Program-made: the position numbers and the translations under genes
Shown: piece by piece, positions 42,715 to 54,675 of the stretch
Numbering within the stretch: the first letter of the stretch is position 1
Layout: the number at the start of each line of letters is the position of its first letter
The notes under the pieces: model-generated
Told to the model about the DNA's origin: nothing
Database searches by the model: none
Seen by the model: the letters and a program-made list of their open reading frames with translations, nothing else
Assembly: GCF_016888335.1 (NCBI RefSeq)
Contig: NZ_JAFEJG010000004.1
Coordinates: 124,001 to 188,000, forward strand
DNA from: Janibacter endophyticus
GTDB lineage: Bacteria > Actinomycetota > Actinomycetes > Actinomycetales > Dermatophilaceae
Reading direction: 5' to 3'
Length of the DNA: 64,000 nt

Positions 42715-44124
42715 ATGCAGAGCCTCGCCACCGCCCACCCGCAGATCGCCCTCGGAGCCCTCGACGGCCGCTACCGCCCGGCGGTCGCCGCCCTCGTCGA
42801 CCACCTCTCCGAGCCGGCGCTGAACCGGATGCGGGTGCACGTCGAGGTCGAGTGGCTCATCCACCTCACCGAGCAGCAGGTCGTGCCGGGCGTCCGGGCC
42901 TTCACCGGGGACGAGAAGGCCCGGCTGCGGCAGGTCGTCGAGACCTTCGGCCCCGACGAGATCGACGAGATGGCGGCGACCGAGAAGGTCACCCAGCACG
43001 ACGTCAAGGCGGTCGAGTACTTCCTCAAGGCGCGGCTGCGCGAGATCGCCCCGGCCGACGCGGACGCCGGCCTCGCCGAGCTCATCCACTTCTGCTGCAC
43101 GAGCGAGGACATCAACAACCTCTCGTACGCCCTCATGGTCCAGGGCGCTGTGCAGCAGGTCTGGCTCCCCCGGGCCGAGGCGCTCGTCGAGACGCTCGCG
43201 ACGATGGCCTCCGACCTGCGCGAGGTCCCGCTGCTCGCCCACACCCACGGCCAGCCGGCGACGCCGACGACGATGGGCAAGGAGCTGGCCGTGCTCACCT
43301 ACCGCCTCCAGCGCCAGCTGCGCCGCATCGCCGGCGCGGAGTACCTCGGCAAGATCAACGGCGCGACCGGCACCTACGGCGCGCACCTCGCCGCCGTCCC
43401 CGGCGCGGACTGGCAGGAGATCAGCCGGACCTTCGTCGAGGGCCTCGGCCTGACGTGGAACCCGCTGACCACACAGATCGAGAGCCACGACTGGCAGGCC
43501 GAGGTCTACGCCGACATCGCCCGCTTCAACCGGGTGCTGCACAACATGTGCACCGACGTCTGGACGTACATCTCGATGGGCTACTTCGCCCAGGTGCGCG
43601 GGCAGGGCACGGTCGGCTCGAGCACGATGCCGCACAAGGTCAACCCGATCCGCTTCGAGAACGCCGAGGCCAACCTCGAGGTCTCGACGGCCCTGCTCGA
43701 CGTGCTCGCGAGCACGCTCGTCCAGTCTCGGCTGCAGCGTGACCTCACCGACAGCTCGATGCAGCGCAACATCGGCACGGCCATCGGGCACAGCCTCCTC
43801 GCCATCGACAACGCGACCCGGGGCCTCGCCGGTCTCGACGCGGTCCCCGAGGCGATGGCCGCCGACCTCGACGCGAACTGGGAGGTGCTCGGCGAGCCCG
43901 TCCAGTCGGCGATGCGGGCGCTCGGTGCCCAGGGCGTGCCCGGCATGCAGGAGCCCTACGAGCGGCTCAAGGAGCTGACCCGCGGTCGGCGGATCAGGCA
44001 GGCCGAGCTCGTGGAGTTCGTCCGGGGCCTCGGGCTCCCGGCGGAGGTCGAGGAGCGCCTCGCGGCGATGACCCCGCAGACCTACATCGGGATCGCGCCG
44101 GAACTCGTCGACCACCTCGACTGA
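42715..44124 (+). CDS. purB: Adenylosuccinate lyase
   Basis: A 469-residue enzyme cleaving adenylosuccinate and SAICAR in purine synthesis. The fumarase/ASL signature SSTMPHKVNPIRFENAEANL carries the catalytic Ser loop; THGQPATPTTMGKE holds the catalytic His; TSEDINNLSYAL is the first conserved region. Length and the TSEDINN form match the longer E. coli-type PurB. ATG 42715 (MQSLATAH) follows GAGGGC weakly; the upstream 249 bases show no other gene or clear signal. Confidence 0.94.
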   Translation: MQSLATAHPQIALGALDGRYRPAVAALVDHLSEPALNRMRVHVEVEWLIHLTEQQVVPGVRAFTGDEKARLRQVVETFGPDEIDEMAATEKVTQHDVKAVEYFLKARLREIAPADADAGLAELIHFCCTSEDINNLSYALMVQGAVQQVWLPRAEALVETLATMASDLREVPLLAHTHGQPATPTTMGKELAVLTYRLQRQLRRIAGAEYLGKINGATGTYGAHLAAVPGADWQEISRTFVEGLGLTWNPLTTQIESHDWQAEVYADIARFNRVLHNMCTDVWTYISMGYFAQVRGQGTVGSSTMPHKVNPIRFENAEANLEVSTALLDVLASTLVQSRLQRDLTDSSMQRNIGTAIGHSLLAIDNATRGLAGLDAVPEAMAADLDANWEVLGEPVQSAMRALGAQGVPGMQEPYERLKELTRGRRIRQAELVEFVRGLGLPAEVEERLAAMTPQTYIGIAPELVDHLD

Positions 44125-44154
44125 CCCCCGTCTGCAGAAGGGGTGCGAGGCGCC

Positions 44155-45012
44155 TCAGGCGAGACGAACCTGCGAGGCGTTGTCCTCGGCGGGCAGGCCA
44201 CCCTCGACGAGCGAGGCAAAGACCTTCTGCCGGTTGAACTGCATCATCCCGCCGCTCGTCGTGAGGAAGGCGGTGTCCGCCGCGTCCCGGCCGGTCGCGA
44301 TGCGCACCATCGACTCGCGCGGCGCGAGCTGGGTGGCGTCGACGATGTGCCAGGCGCCGTCCACCCACGCCTCGGCGACGGCGTGGAAGTCCATCGGCGA
44401 CAGCCCCGGCGCGTAGACCGACACGAGCCGGGCCGGGGTCCCGAGCGCGCGCAGGAGCGCGATGACGACGTGCGCGTAGTCGCGGCAGACGCCCTGCCCC
44501 GCGAGCATCGTGTCGACCGCGCCGTCGGTGCCCCGCGAGCTGCCCGAGATGTAGTCGAAGTGCTCGTGCACGTAGCCGGCGACGGCGTTGACCCGGTCCA
44601 TCCCGCGCTCCTTCGGGAAGAGGCGCAGCGCGGTGGCCGCGAGCCGGTCGGACTCGGCGTAGCGGCTCTGCCGCATGAAGACCCACCGGTCGTACTCGAC
44701 GCCGAGGCCGGTCGGGACGTCGGTCGGCCGGGTGATGTCGACGGTCGCCTCGTAGGTCACCTCGAGCCACCCGGTGCCCACGTCCTCGACGAGGTGCAGG
44801 CGGGTGCCATGGTCGCCACGGAGCTCGGTCGGGGTGACCTCCTTGCCGGCGGCGTGGACGAGCAGCGTCTCGTCGAGGATCGCGTGGGCGTCGGAGACCG
44901 CGAAGGACAGCAGCGCCGAGCGGACCTGGTTGGTCCCGTACGCGAAGGTGCAGCCGACCTTCGCCGTCATCGGCGTGGTCTCGAAGGTCTCGGCCAGGGG
45001 GGTGTCCGTCAT
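44155..45012 (-). CDS. Transglutaminase-like cysteine-protease-fold protein
   Basis: A 285-residue protein: an N-terminal beta-sandwich (to ~140) and a transglutaminase-like core with the triad Cys in GQGVCRDYAHV, His in DFHAVAEAWV and Asp in IVDATQLAP. Members act as peptidases or amidases rather than true cross-linkers; the substrate is unknown. ATG 45012 (MTDTPLAE) is chosen because GGGAGG lies eight bases upstream; an earlier in-frame start adds MTCGVTLGEGCG without a ribosome-binding site. Confidence 0.85.
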   Translation of the reverse strand: MTDTPLAETFETTPMTAKVGCTFAYGTNQVRSALLSFAVSDAHAILDETLLVHAAGKEVTPTELRGDHGTRLHLVEDVGTGWLEVTYEATVDITRPTDVPTGLGVEYDRWVFMRQSRYAESDRLAATALRLFPKERGMDRVNAVAGYVHEHFDYISGSSRGTDGAVDTMLAGQGVCRDYAHVVIALLRALGTPARLVSVYAPGLSPMDFHAVAEAWVDGAWHIVDATQLAPRESMVRIATGRDAADTAFLTTSGGMMQFNRQKVFASLVEGGLPAEDNASQVRLA

Positions 45013-45089
45013 GCCGCAACCCTCCCCCAGCGTCACGCCGCAGGTCAAAGCCGCGTCGACCCCTTCGCCCCGGCGCCGGAGGCCTGGGC

Positions 45090-45620
45090 TCAGCGCTGGG
45101 CGAGCGCGATGACCTCGGCGGACGGGAGGGCGACGAGATCGGCGGCGTCGACGAGGATCTTGCTGCCCCGGATGCCGGACCCGATGACGACCTCGCCGGC
45201 GGCGGCGACCCCTTCGTCGATGAGGACGGGCCAGTCCGCGGGCAGGCCGATCGGGGTGATCCCGCCGTACTCCATCCCGGTGAGCGCGACCGCCTCGTCC
45301 ATCGGGGCGAAGGAGACCTTGCGGACGTCGAGGTGGCGGCGGATGACGTTGTTGATGTCGGCGCGGTCGGTGGCCAGGACGAGCACGGCGGCGTAGCGCA
45401 GCTCACCGGCGCGCCTGCCGGCGACGACGACGCAGTTGGCCGATGACGAAGGGGGTGAGTCGTACGCCTCGCAGAAGGCGGCCGTGTCAGCCAGGTCCGG
45501 GTCGATGGGCGCCACCTTCGCCGAGGGGGTGCAGGCCGCGGCTGCCGCGACCGGCGGGGCCAGGAGGTCGTCCGCCTCGGCGGCAGGGGTCCAGGTGAGG
45601 TTGCCGGCTGCGGTGCTCAT
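45090..45620 (-). CDS. YbaK/ProRS-associated-domain aminoacyl-tRNA deacylase
   Basis: A 176-residue stand-alone editing-domain protein that hydrolyses mischarged tRNA. The YbaK fold is visible in NCVVVAGRRAGELRYAAVLV, RRHLDVRKVSFAPMDEAVALTGMEYGGITPIGLP (the G-x-x-P-x-G loop GGITPIG) and GSGIRGSKILVDAADL. The N-terminal ~45 residues are low-complexity and not part of the domain. ATG 45620. Which tRNA (Cys-tRNAPro, Ala-tRNAPro or other) is edited cannot be told. Confidence 0.82.
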   Translation of the reverse strand: MSTAAGNLTWTPAAEADDLLAPPVAAAAACTPSAKVAPIDPDLADTAAFCEAYDSPPSSSANCVVVAGRRAGELRYAAVLVLATDRADINNVIRRHLDVRKVSFAPMDEAVALTGMEYGGITPIGLPADWPVLIDEGVAAAGEVVIGSGIRGSKILVDAADLVALPSAEVIALAQR

Positions 45621-45663
45621 GGGTCGAGCCTAGGCACCGGGCCGGACGCCCTACGGTGGCGGG

Positions 45664-47901
45664 GTGAGCCAGGACGAGAGACCGGGGACGACCGCCAGGA
45701 CGGAGACGACAGTGATCGAGAGACGACGCCCCGGGTGGCGCGAGCTCTCGCCACCCCTGACCACCACGCTCATTGCGCTCGCCCTCGTCGGCGAGGTGCT
45801 CTGGGCCGCCCTCGTCCTCACCGGACGCATCGACCTCTCCCCGCATGGCGTGCCGGCGGTGGTCGCAGCCGACCCGGTCGTGGCCGAGAGCATCGTCCGC
45901 GCCTACGACGACCTGCCTGGGGACCCCTTCGCCCTGCGGGCCGTCCCGGACGAGGCGACCGCCCGGGCCGCGCTCGCCGACGGCTCGGCCCAGGCCGCCC
46001 TGGTCGTCGACCTCACCGGCGCCACCGACCGGCTGCTGCTCCCGACCAGCAACGACCCCGCGCTCGACACGGCGGTCCGGGACCGGGTCACGAGGGTGGA
46101 GCAGAGCCTCGGCCGGCAGGTCGAGGTCGCGACCGTCGGCCCGGCGGTCGCCGACGGGACCCGCGCCGACGCCTATCGCGCGGTGACGTTGTCGATCCTG
46201 CTCGGCTTCGTCGTCGCGGTCGGGACGAGCCTGTACGGCGGCCCGGTCGTGCGCGGCCGCCGCCACGGTCTCCGTCGCTCGCTGCTCGTCGCCGGCCTCA
46301 CCATCGGCGTCGGCGGTCTGCTCGGTCTCTGGCTGCTCGGGTCGGCCGCGGCGGCTCTCGCCTGCGCGACGGTGGCCCTCACCTCTGCGGCGGTCGCGCT
46401 CGCACTCGAGGCACTCTTCGGGTGGGCGGGGCTGGGCCTGTCGGTCGCGCTCTTCCTCGCCACCGGGGCGGCGGTGCTCGTACGGGTCGACCCGCTGCTC
46501 GTCGGCCAGCCGTGGTCGACGATCTCCGGCCTGGGGGTGCCCGGGGCCGGCCTCGAGACCGCTCTCGCCGCGGGCCTGCACGACACGGTGGCGCTCGCCC
46601 CGCTCTCCGTGGTGCTGTCCTGGCTGACGACGTCGGTGCTGCTCGCCGTGGCGTCCCGGTGGGTCCGGGGACGGCACGACGTGCCCGTGCCGGTGGCCGG
46701 GACGCCCCTGCGAGAGATCGCCGGGGAGCGTGGCTGGCGCGTGCGCGTGGTCGCGCTCGTGGCACCGCCGGTGGTGACGATGCTCGCCCTGTCGGTGGTC
46801 GTCCCGGCGCACCAGGTCGCCGCCGCTCCCCAGATCGCCTCGCTCGCCGCAAGCTCGTCGTGCGTGGCGACCGGGTCCGTGCGCACGGTCGCGGACCTCA
46901 ACCGGATCACCCAGCTGCGAGGGACCGAAGAATTCCGCGGCGGGGACGTCGGCGCGGACGCCCTGCTCCAGGACGGGCGTCGGGTATGGCTCTTCGGCGA
47001 CACCATCCAGGACGGTCCGGCGGGTCCTGGCGGCGTCCGCAACTCGATGCTCATCACCGATGACCGGTGCATCCGCGCGGTGGTCCCCGAGGGCGGCGGC
47101 GCCCTCATCCCCGACCGCGCCGACGGGACGGGACCCCGCACCGGCTACTGGCCGATGTCGGTGGTCGTCGACCACCGGACCGGGTACGACCTGCTCTACA
47201 TCACCACCCAGCGCGTGCGCACCACTGGCTCGGGGGCCTTCGACTTCGAGAACCTCGGACTGTCCGTGGCCGTCGTCGCGGTGACCCCCGGGGGCACCCC
47301 TCAGGTACTCGACCGCCGGGACATCGGTCCCGACCGCCCCGGACGCGAGAACCCGACCTGGGGAGGCGCGACGGCTCTCGTCGGGGAGGGTCGTGACCGC
47401 TGGCTCTACCTCTACGGCACCGCCAACCCCGGTCTTGACCAGGCGTGGGGGTACTCGCTGCGTGTCGCCCGGGTCCGGCTCGACGACCTGCTCCACGCGG
47501 ACCGGTGGCGCTACTGGACCGGGAGCTCGTGGTCGCCCGACGCCGCGGACGCCACCGAGGTGATCCCTGCTCGCGACGGGGTCTCCCAGACCCTCAGCGT
47601 CTTCACCCGCGACGGTCGCTGGTACGCGCTGAGCAAGCGCAACGACCTGCTCGGCAGCGACATCACCGTCTGGACCGCCGCCGCCCCGACCGGTCCGTGG
47701 TCCTCCGGCACCGCCGTGGCCGCCGTCCCTCAGGGCAGCACCGGTCAGTTGCGGTACATGCCCCTGGCACACCCGACCCTCTTCCCCGAGGACGGCACAG
47801 TCGTCGCGTCGTACAGCACCAACGACATCGACGTCCACCGGGTCCTCGAGGACCCCCGGCGCTACCGCCCCCACTTCGTCCGGGTCCGCCTGCCCCGGTG
47901 A
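45664..47901 (+). CDS. Multi-TM (ABC-2-like) membrane domain fused to an extracellular DUF4185-like beta-propeller
   Basis: A 745-residue protein. One helix (~34-54) is followed by an extracytoplasmic segment (55-172), then about six helices (175-385), resembling ABC-2-type or YhgE-like membrane proteins. The C-terminal ~340 residues (from VRTVADLNRITQLRG, ~405) read as a DUF4185/DUF5005-type propeller (RRVWLFGDTIQDG, GYDLLYITTQRV, RDRWLYLYGTANPG, GRWYALSKRNDLL, YMPLAHPTLFPEDG). I know of no standard family with this combination. GTG 45664; upstream gene is divergent, 43 bases away. No ATPase is next to it. Confidence 0.7.
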   Translation: MSQDERPGTTARTETTVIERRRPGWRELSPPLTTTLIALALVGEVLWAALVLTGRIDLSPHGVPAVVAADPVVAESIVRAYDDLPGDPFALRAVPDEATARAALADGSAQAALVVDLTGATDRLLLPTSNDPALDTAVRDRVTRVEQSLGRQVEVATVGPAVADGTRADAYRAVTLSILLGFVVAVGTSLYGGPVVRGRRHGLRRSLLVAGLTIGVGGLLGLWLLGSAAAALACATVALTSAAVALALEALFGWAGLGLSVALFLATGAAVLVRVDPLLVGQPWSTISGLGVPGAGLETALAAGLHDTVALAPLSVVLSWLTTSVLLAVASRWVRGRHDVPVPVAGTPLREIAGERGWRVRVVALVAPPVVTMLALSVVVPAHQVAAAPQIASLAASSSCVATGSVRTVADLNRITQLRGTEEFRGGDVGADALLQDGRRVWLFGDTIQDGPAGPGGVRNSMLITDDRCIRAVVPEGGGALIPDRADGTGPRTGYWPMSVVVDHRTGYDLLYITTQRVRTTGSGAFDFENLGLSVAVVAVTPGGTPQVLDRRDIGPDRPGRENPTWGGATALVGEGRDRWLYLYGTANPGLDQAWGYSLRVARVRLDDLLHADRWRYWTGSSWSPDAADATEVIPARDGVSQTLSVFTRDGRWYALSKRNDLLGSDITVWTAAAPTGPWSSGTAVAAVPQGSTGQLRYMPLAHPTLFPEDGTVVASYSTNDIDVHRVLEDPRRYRPHFVRVRLPR

Positions 47902-47903
47902 TC

Positions 47904-47933
47904 GGGCGACCCGACCCTGGCGGGTCGTCGCCC
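47904..47933 (+). terminator. Probable hairpin terminator
   Basis: GGGCGA-CCCG and CGGG-TCG-TCGCCC fold around ACCCTGG with a three-base bulge, just after the fusion-protein stop and before the GAF regulator. Confidence 0.4.
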
Positions 47934-47982
47934 CTCGCCGGTACCGTGCGTGGACCACGACGAGGTGAAGGGGGGACCGCTC

Positions 47983-49333
47983 ATGCCCCGACCCGACGGC
48001 GGCGGCCTCAGAGGCCGTCGGCGAGCAGCCGAGCGCGCGTGGGAGTCCTGGGTCGACCGCTCCGCCGCGGACCCTGTCACCGCCCCGGCGCAACTCGAGG
48101 TCCGCCCCGAGATCCTCGACTCCTGGCGGCGCAGCACCGCGGCAGTGACGCCCGCCGTGACCAGCGCCCCGATGGCCGACGAGACCGAGACGTCGGAGTA
48201 CTTCGCGGCCTCCCCCCTTCGCCGTGCGGTGCACGACCTGGCCGACGACCTGCGGTCGGTCGCGGACGACGGCGACCTCGTCGTCGCGGTGACCGACCCG
48301 CAGACCCGCATCCTGTGGACCTACGGCGGCCGGGCGATGCGGCGCAAGGCCGAGTCGGTCAACTTCGTCGCCGCCGGCCGCTGGGACGAGTCCAGCGTCG
48401 GGACGAACGCGCTCAACCTCGCCCTGCGGACCGACGCGACGACCACGGTCTTCTCCGCCGAGCACTACGCCTCGATCATCCACTCGTGGGTGTGCTGGGC
48501 GGCACCGGTCCACGACCCGACCACCGGCGCCCAGCTCGGGGTGCTCGACCTCTCCACGACCTGGGACCACGCCCACCCGCTCGGCGCCACGACGGCCCAG
48601 GCGCTGGCCCGGTTGCTCGAGAGCCGGCTCGACATCGCGACGCCGGGGGTCGTCGAGGGCGAGCGGGCCGTCGGCCCGGGACTGCATCTCCGGCTCCTCG
48701 GTCGGGTCGAGGCCTGGGTCGACAGCGGCCGGGTGCTGCTCACCCGACGCCAGTCCGAGATCCTGGCCCTGCTCTGCCTGCACCCCGACGGCCTCTCGCT
48801 CGAGCAGCTCCACGCCCTGCTCTACGGCGACCGGCAGGTCTCGCTCGGCACGCTCAAGGCCGAGGTGTCGCACCTACGCTCCGCCCTCGGCGGCCGGCTC
48901 GCCTCGCGCCCCTACCGGCTCGAGATCCCGACCACCGCGGACGTCCTCACGGTGCGTGAGGCGTTGCGCCGCGGCGACGTGCGGTCAGCCGTCGAGGCCT
49001 ATGGCGGCGACCTCGTGCCCGGCACCGACTCCCCCGGGCTGACCGAGATGGCCGACTACCTCGCCGTCGCCGTCCGCGAGGCGCTGCTGGCCGACCCCGA
49101 TCCGGCGACCGTCCTGCGCTACGCCGAGGCGGCCCCCTTCGACATCGACGTCCTCGATGCCGCGCTCGCCCGGGTCGACGCGCACGGCTCGACGCACCCC
49201 CTTCGCGCCGAGCTCCTCGGGCTGCGGGCCGCCCGCGGCCGACCGCGACCTACCTTCGACCAACCTGGGTGGCCCGAACGTCCCGCCAACGGTCGACGCA
49301 ACGGCGCGTCGACCACGGACGCCGGAGGCACGC

Positions 49334-49337
<4 letters not shown>
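47983..49337 (+). CDS. GAF-domain transcriptional regulator of the aldehyde dehydrogenase operon, with a probable 3' frameshift
   Basis: The N-terminus [11 protein letters not shown] and a GAF-like segment (residues 60-200, including [17 protein letters not shown] and [16 protein letters not shown]) match AcoR-type sensors; a C-terminal winged helix ([33 protein letters not shown]) replaces the sigma54 AAA domain. Such genes usually sit next to acetaldehyde dehydrogenases. The frame stays open to 50058, some 720 bases into the dehydrogenase gene; a -1 shift in 49210-49250 would give TATYLRPTW and end at TGA 49335-49337, overlapping the next ATG. End given is that inferred one. ATG 47983 follows AAGGGG. 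Confidence 0.7.
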
Positions 49338-50857
<1,520 letters not shown>

Positions 50858-50880
50858 CAGGTCTGAGCGAGGAGGACGTC

Positions 50881-51255
50881 ATGAGCGACAAGGTCGAGCT
50901 CACCGAGAGCGCGGTCGAGCTGCTGGAGCGGCTGGAGCAGCGGCACGGGCCGCTGATGTTCCACCAGTCCGGTGGCTGCTGCGACGGGTCGGCGCCGATG
51001 TGCTACCCCGTCGGGGAGTTCATGACCGGCGACTCCGACGTCCTCCTCGCCACTCTGTCGGCCGGGTCGGCGACCCCGGTGGAGTTCTGGATGAGCGCCA
51101 GCCAGTACGAGTACTGGAAGCACACCCACCTCACCGTCGACGTCGTCCCCGGCCGCGGGTCGGGCTTCTCGGTCGAGGCGCCGGAGGGGGTCCGCTTCCT
51201 CATCCGGTCGCGGCTGATGTCCGCCGACGAGCTGCAGGAGCACGGTCTCCTCTGA
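50881..51255 (+). CDS. DUF779 family protein
   Basis: A 124-residue protein of the DUF779 family, almost always encoded next to an aldehyde dehydrogenase. Features: MFHQSGGCCDGSAPMCYPVGEF with a Cys-Cys pair and a third Cys, and FWMSASQYEYWKHTHLTVDVVPGRG. The conserved cysteines and His suggest a metal or thiol role, but no activity is established. ATG 50881 follows GAGGA, 24 bases after the ALDH stop. Confidence 0.9.
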   Translation: MSDKVELTESAVELLERLEQRHGPLMFHQSGGCCDGSAPMCYPVGEFMTGDSDVLLATLSAGSATPVEFWMSASQYEYWKHTHLTVDVVPGRGSGFSVEAPEGVRFLIRSRLMSADELQEHGLL

Positions 51256-51301
51256 GCGAACACCCCCGCCCGCACCGCCCTCCGACGAGTAGCGTCGGAG
51301 C

Positions 51302-52951
<1,650 letters not shown>

Positions 52952-52995
52952 GCGCCCAAGGGCCCCTGAGGTGCGACGCAGGAGCCTCGAAGGGG

Positions 52996-53322
52996 TCAGG
53001 CCGCCGCGGTGATCGCGGCGAGACCCTCGTCGACCGGGCCCCGGGACGTGGGCCGGACGACCCGGTCGACCTCGACGCCGTCCTTGAGGAAGACGAGCGT
53101 CGGCCAGAGCTTGACCCCGTAGGAGCGCCCGAGCGGCCGTCCCTTGCCGTCCTCGACGGCGACCACGGGCACGTCCGGGTGGTCGGCGAGGGCCGGCGCC
53201 ACGACGCGCTCGGCGGCGACGCAGTAGCCGCACCAGTTCGTGCCGAAGGCGAGGACCACCGGTCCCGTCGTCGCGTCGATGTCGTCCCTCACGGGCTGCT
53301 CCGCGCTGTAGGTCGTCACCAC
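52996..53322 (-). CDS. Thioredoxin-fold protein (WCGYC active site)
   Basis: A 108-residue thioredoxin-like protein with the redox pair in FGTNWCGYCVAAERVV (CGYC), the cis-Pro loop in KLWPTLVFLKDG, and a C-terminal helix. It would reduce or exchange disulfides in the cytosol; no signal peptide or membrane segment is seen. GTG 53322 (VVTTYSAEQ) is the probable start; the in-frame upstream extension is Arg/Pro-rich and lacks a ribosome-binding site. Divergent from ilvA. Confidence 0.83.
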   Translation of the reverse strand: MVTTYSAEQPVRDDIDATTGPVVLAFGTNWCGYCVAAERVVAPALADHPDVPVVAVEDGKGRPLGRSYGVKLWPTLVFLKDGVEVDRVVRPTSRGPVDEGLAAITAAA

Positions 53323-53420
53323 CCCAGGATGCCTCCGCACAGGCCGCGACGGTGGCTCAGGCCCTCGCCGTCCGCGGACCACGGGTGGGCCGCTGAGCCG
53401 CGAGGACTAACCTCGAAAGC

Positions 53421-54668
53421 GTGAGCTCTCCCATCTCCGCCGCCGACGTCGACCGGGCGGCATCGCTGCTCGACGGGGTCACCCGGCGCACCCCCCTTCG
53501 CCCCTCGCCCCGACTGTCCGAGGCGACCGGGGCGACCGTCCTTCTCAAGCGCGAGGACCTCCAGCCGGTGCGCTCCTACAAGCTGCGCGGCGCGTACACC
53601 CTCATCGCGTCGCTCACCGAGGAGGAGCGGGCGAGGGGGGTCGTGTGCGCCTCCGCGGGCAACCACGCCCAGGGCGTGGCCTTCGCCTGCGCGGCCCTCG
53701 GGGTGACGGCGCGGATCTACCTGCCGCGCACCACTCCTCGCCAGAAGCGGGACCGCGTGGCGGTCATCGGCGGGCCGAGCGTCGACGTCGTCGTGGGGGG
53801 CGACGTCTACGACGACGCGGCCGACGCGGCGCTGCGGGACGCGGCCGAGACCGGCGCGACCGTGGTGCCCGCCTTCGACGCTGCTGACGTCATGGCCGGG
53901 CAGGGCACCGTCGCCGCGGAGATCGTCGACGAGCTCGGCCACGCGCCGGACGTCGTCGTCGTCCCTGTCGGCGGGGGCGGGCTGCTCGGCGGGGTCGCGA
54001 CGTGGTTCCGCGAGCGTCACCCGCAGACCCGCATCGTCGGGGTCGAGCCGGCCGGTGCGCCATCGATGGTCGCAGCGCTCGAGGCGGGCGGTCCCGTGAC
54101 CCTCGAGGAGATGGACGGCTTCGTCGACGGTGCCGCCGTGCGGCGGGTTGGCGACCTCACCTACGCGGCCGTCGCCGCTGCGGACGTCGAGGTGGTCACG
54201 GTGCCGGAGGGCGCCGTCTGCGTGGAGATGCTCGCGCTCTACCAGACCGAGGGGATCATCACGGAGCCTGCGGGGTCGCTGGCCGTGGCGGCGCTGCCGG
54301 ATCTCGGTCTGGCGGCGGGCTCGACGGTCGTCGCCGTCGTCTCGGGCGGCAACAACGACCTCTCCCGCTACGCCGACGTCGTCGAGCGAGCGCTCATCCA
54401 CGAGGGGCGCAAGCACTACTTCCTCGTCGAGTTCCCCCAGGAGCCGGGGGCGCTGCGGCACTTCCTCGACACGGTCCTCGGACCCGACGACGACATCGCG
54501 TACTTCGAGTACGTCAAGCGGAGCAACCGCGAGACCGGGCCGGCGCTCGTCGGCATCGAGCTCGGCACCCCTGACGACCTGCTGCCCCTCCTCGCCCGGA
54601 TGGAGACCGCACCCATGACCATCGAGCGGATCGACCCGGACAGTCCGCTCTTCCGCTTCGTCGGGTGA
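53421..54668 (+). CDS. ilvA: Threonine ammonia-lyase (threonine dehydratase)
   Basis: A 415-residue PLP enzyme making 2-oxobutyrate for isoleucine. The PLP Lys is in PVRSYKLRGAY, the phosphate loop is VPVGGGGLLGG, and SAGNHAQGVAFA is the substrate loop. A single C-terminal ACT-like domain (KHYFLVEFPQEPGALRHFLDTVLG) gives the short IlvA form. GTG 53421 is the only consistent start. TPLRPSP (53487-53507) uses the rare CTT codon within CCCCTTCG. Confidence 0.91.
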   Translation: MSSPISAADVDRAASLLDGVTRRTPLRPSPRLSEATGATVLLKREDLQPVRSYKLRGAYTLIASLTEEERARGVVCASAGNHAQGVAFACAALGVTARIYLPRTTPRQKRDRVAVIGGPSVDVVVGGDVYDDAADAALRDAAETGATVVPAFDAADVMAGQGTVAAEIVDELGHAPDVVVVPVGGGGLLGGVATWFRERHPQTRIVGVEPAGAPSMVAALEAGGPVTLEEMDGFVDGAAVRRVGDLTYAAVAAADVEVVTVPEGAVCVEMLALYQTEGIITEPAGSLAVAALPDLGLAAGSTVVAVVSGGNNDLSRYADVVERALIHEGRKHYFLVEFPQEPGALRHFLDTVLGPDDDIAYFEYVKRSNRETGPALVGIELGTPDDLLPLLARMETAPMTIERIDPDSPLFRFVG

Positions 54669-54675
54669 GGTGACG

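Noticed and set aside
45487-48873. 1128-codon minus-strand frame
   Set aside because: Antisense to the membrane/propeller fusion and GAF regulator; composition is a third-position GC artefact.
53354-53399. Hairpin upstream of ilvA considered as a T-box or attenuator
   Set aside because: It pairs GGCTCAG/CTGAGCC plus GCCC/GGGC, but there is no T-box sequence, leader peptide rich in Ile codons, or competing terminator.
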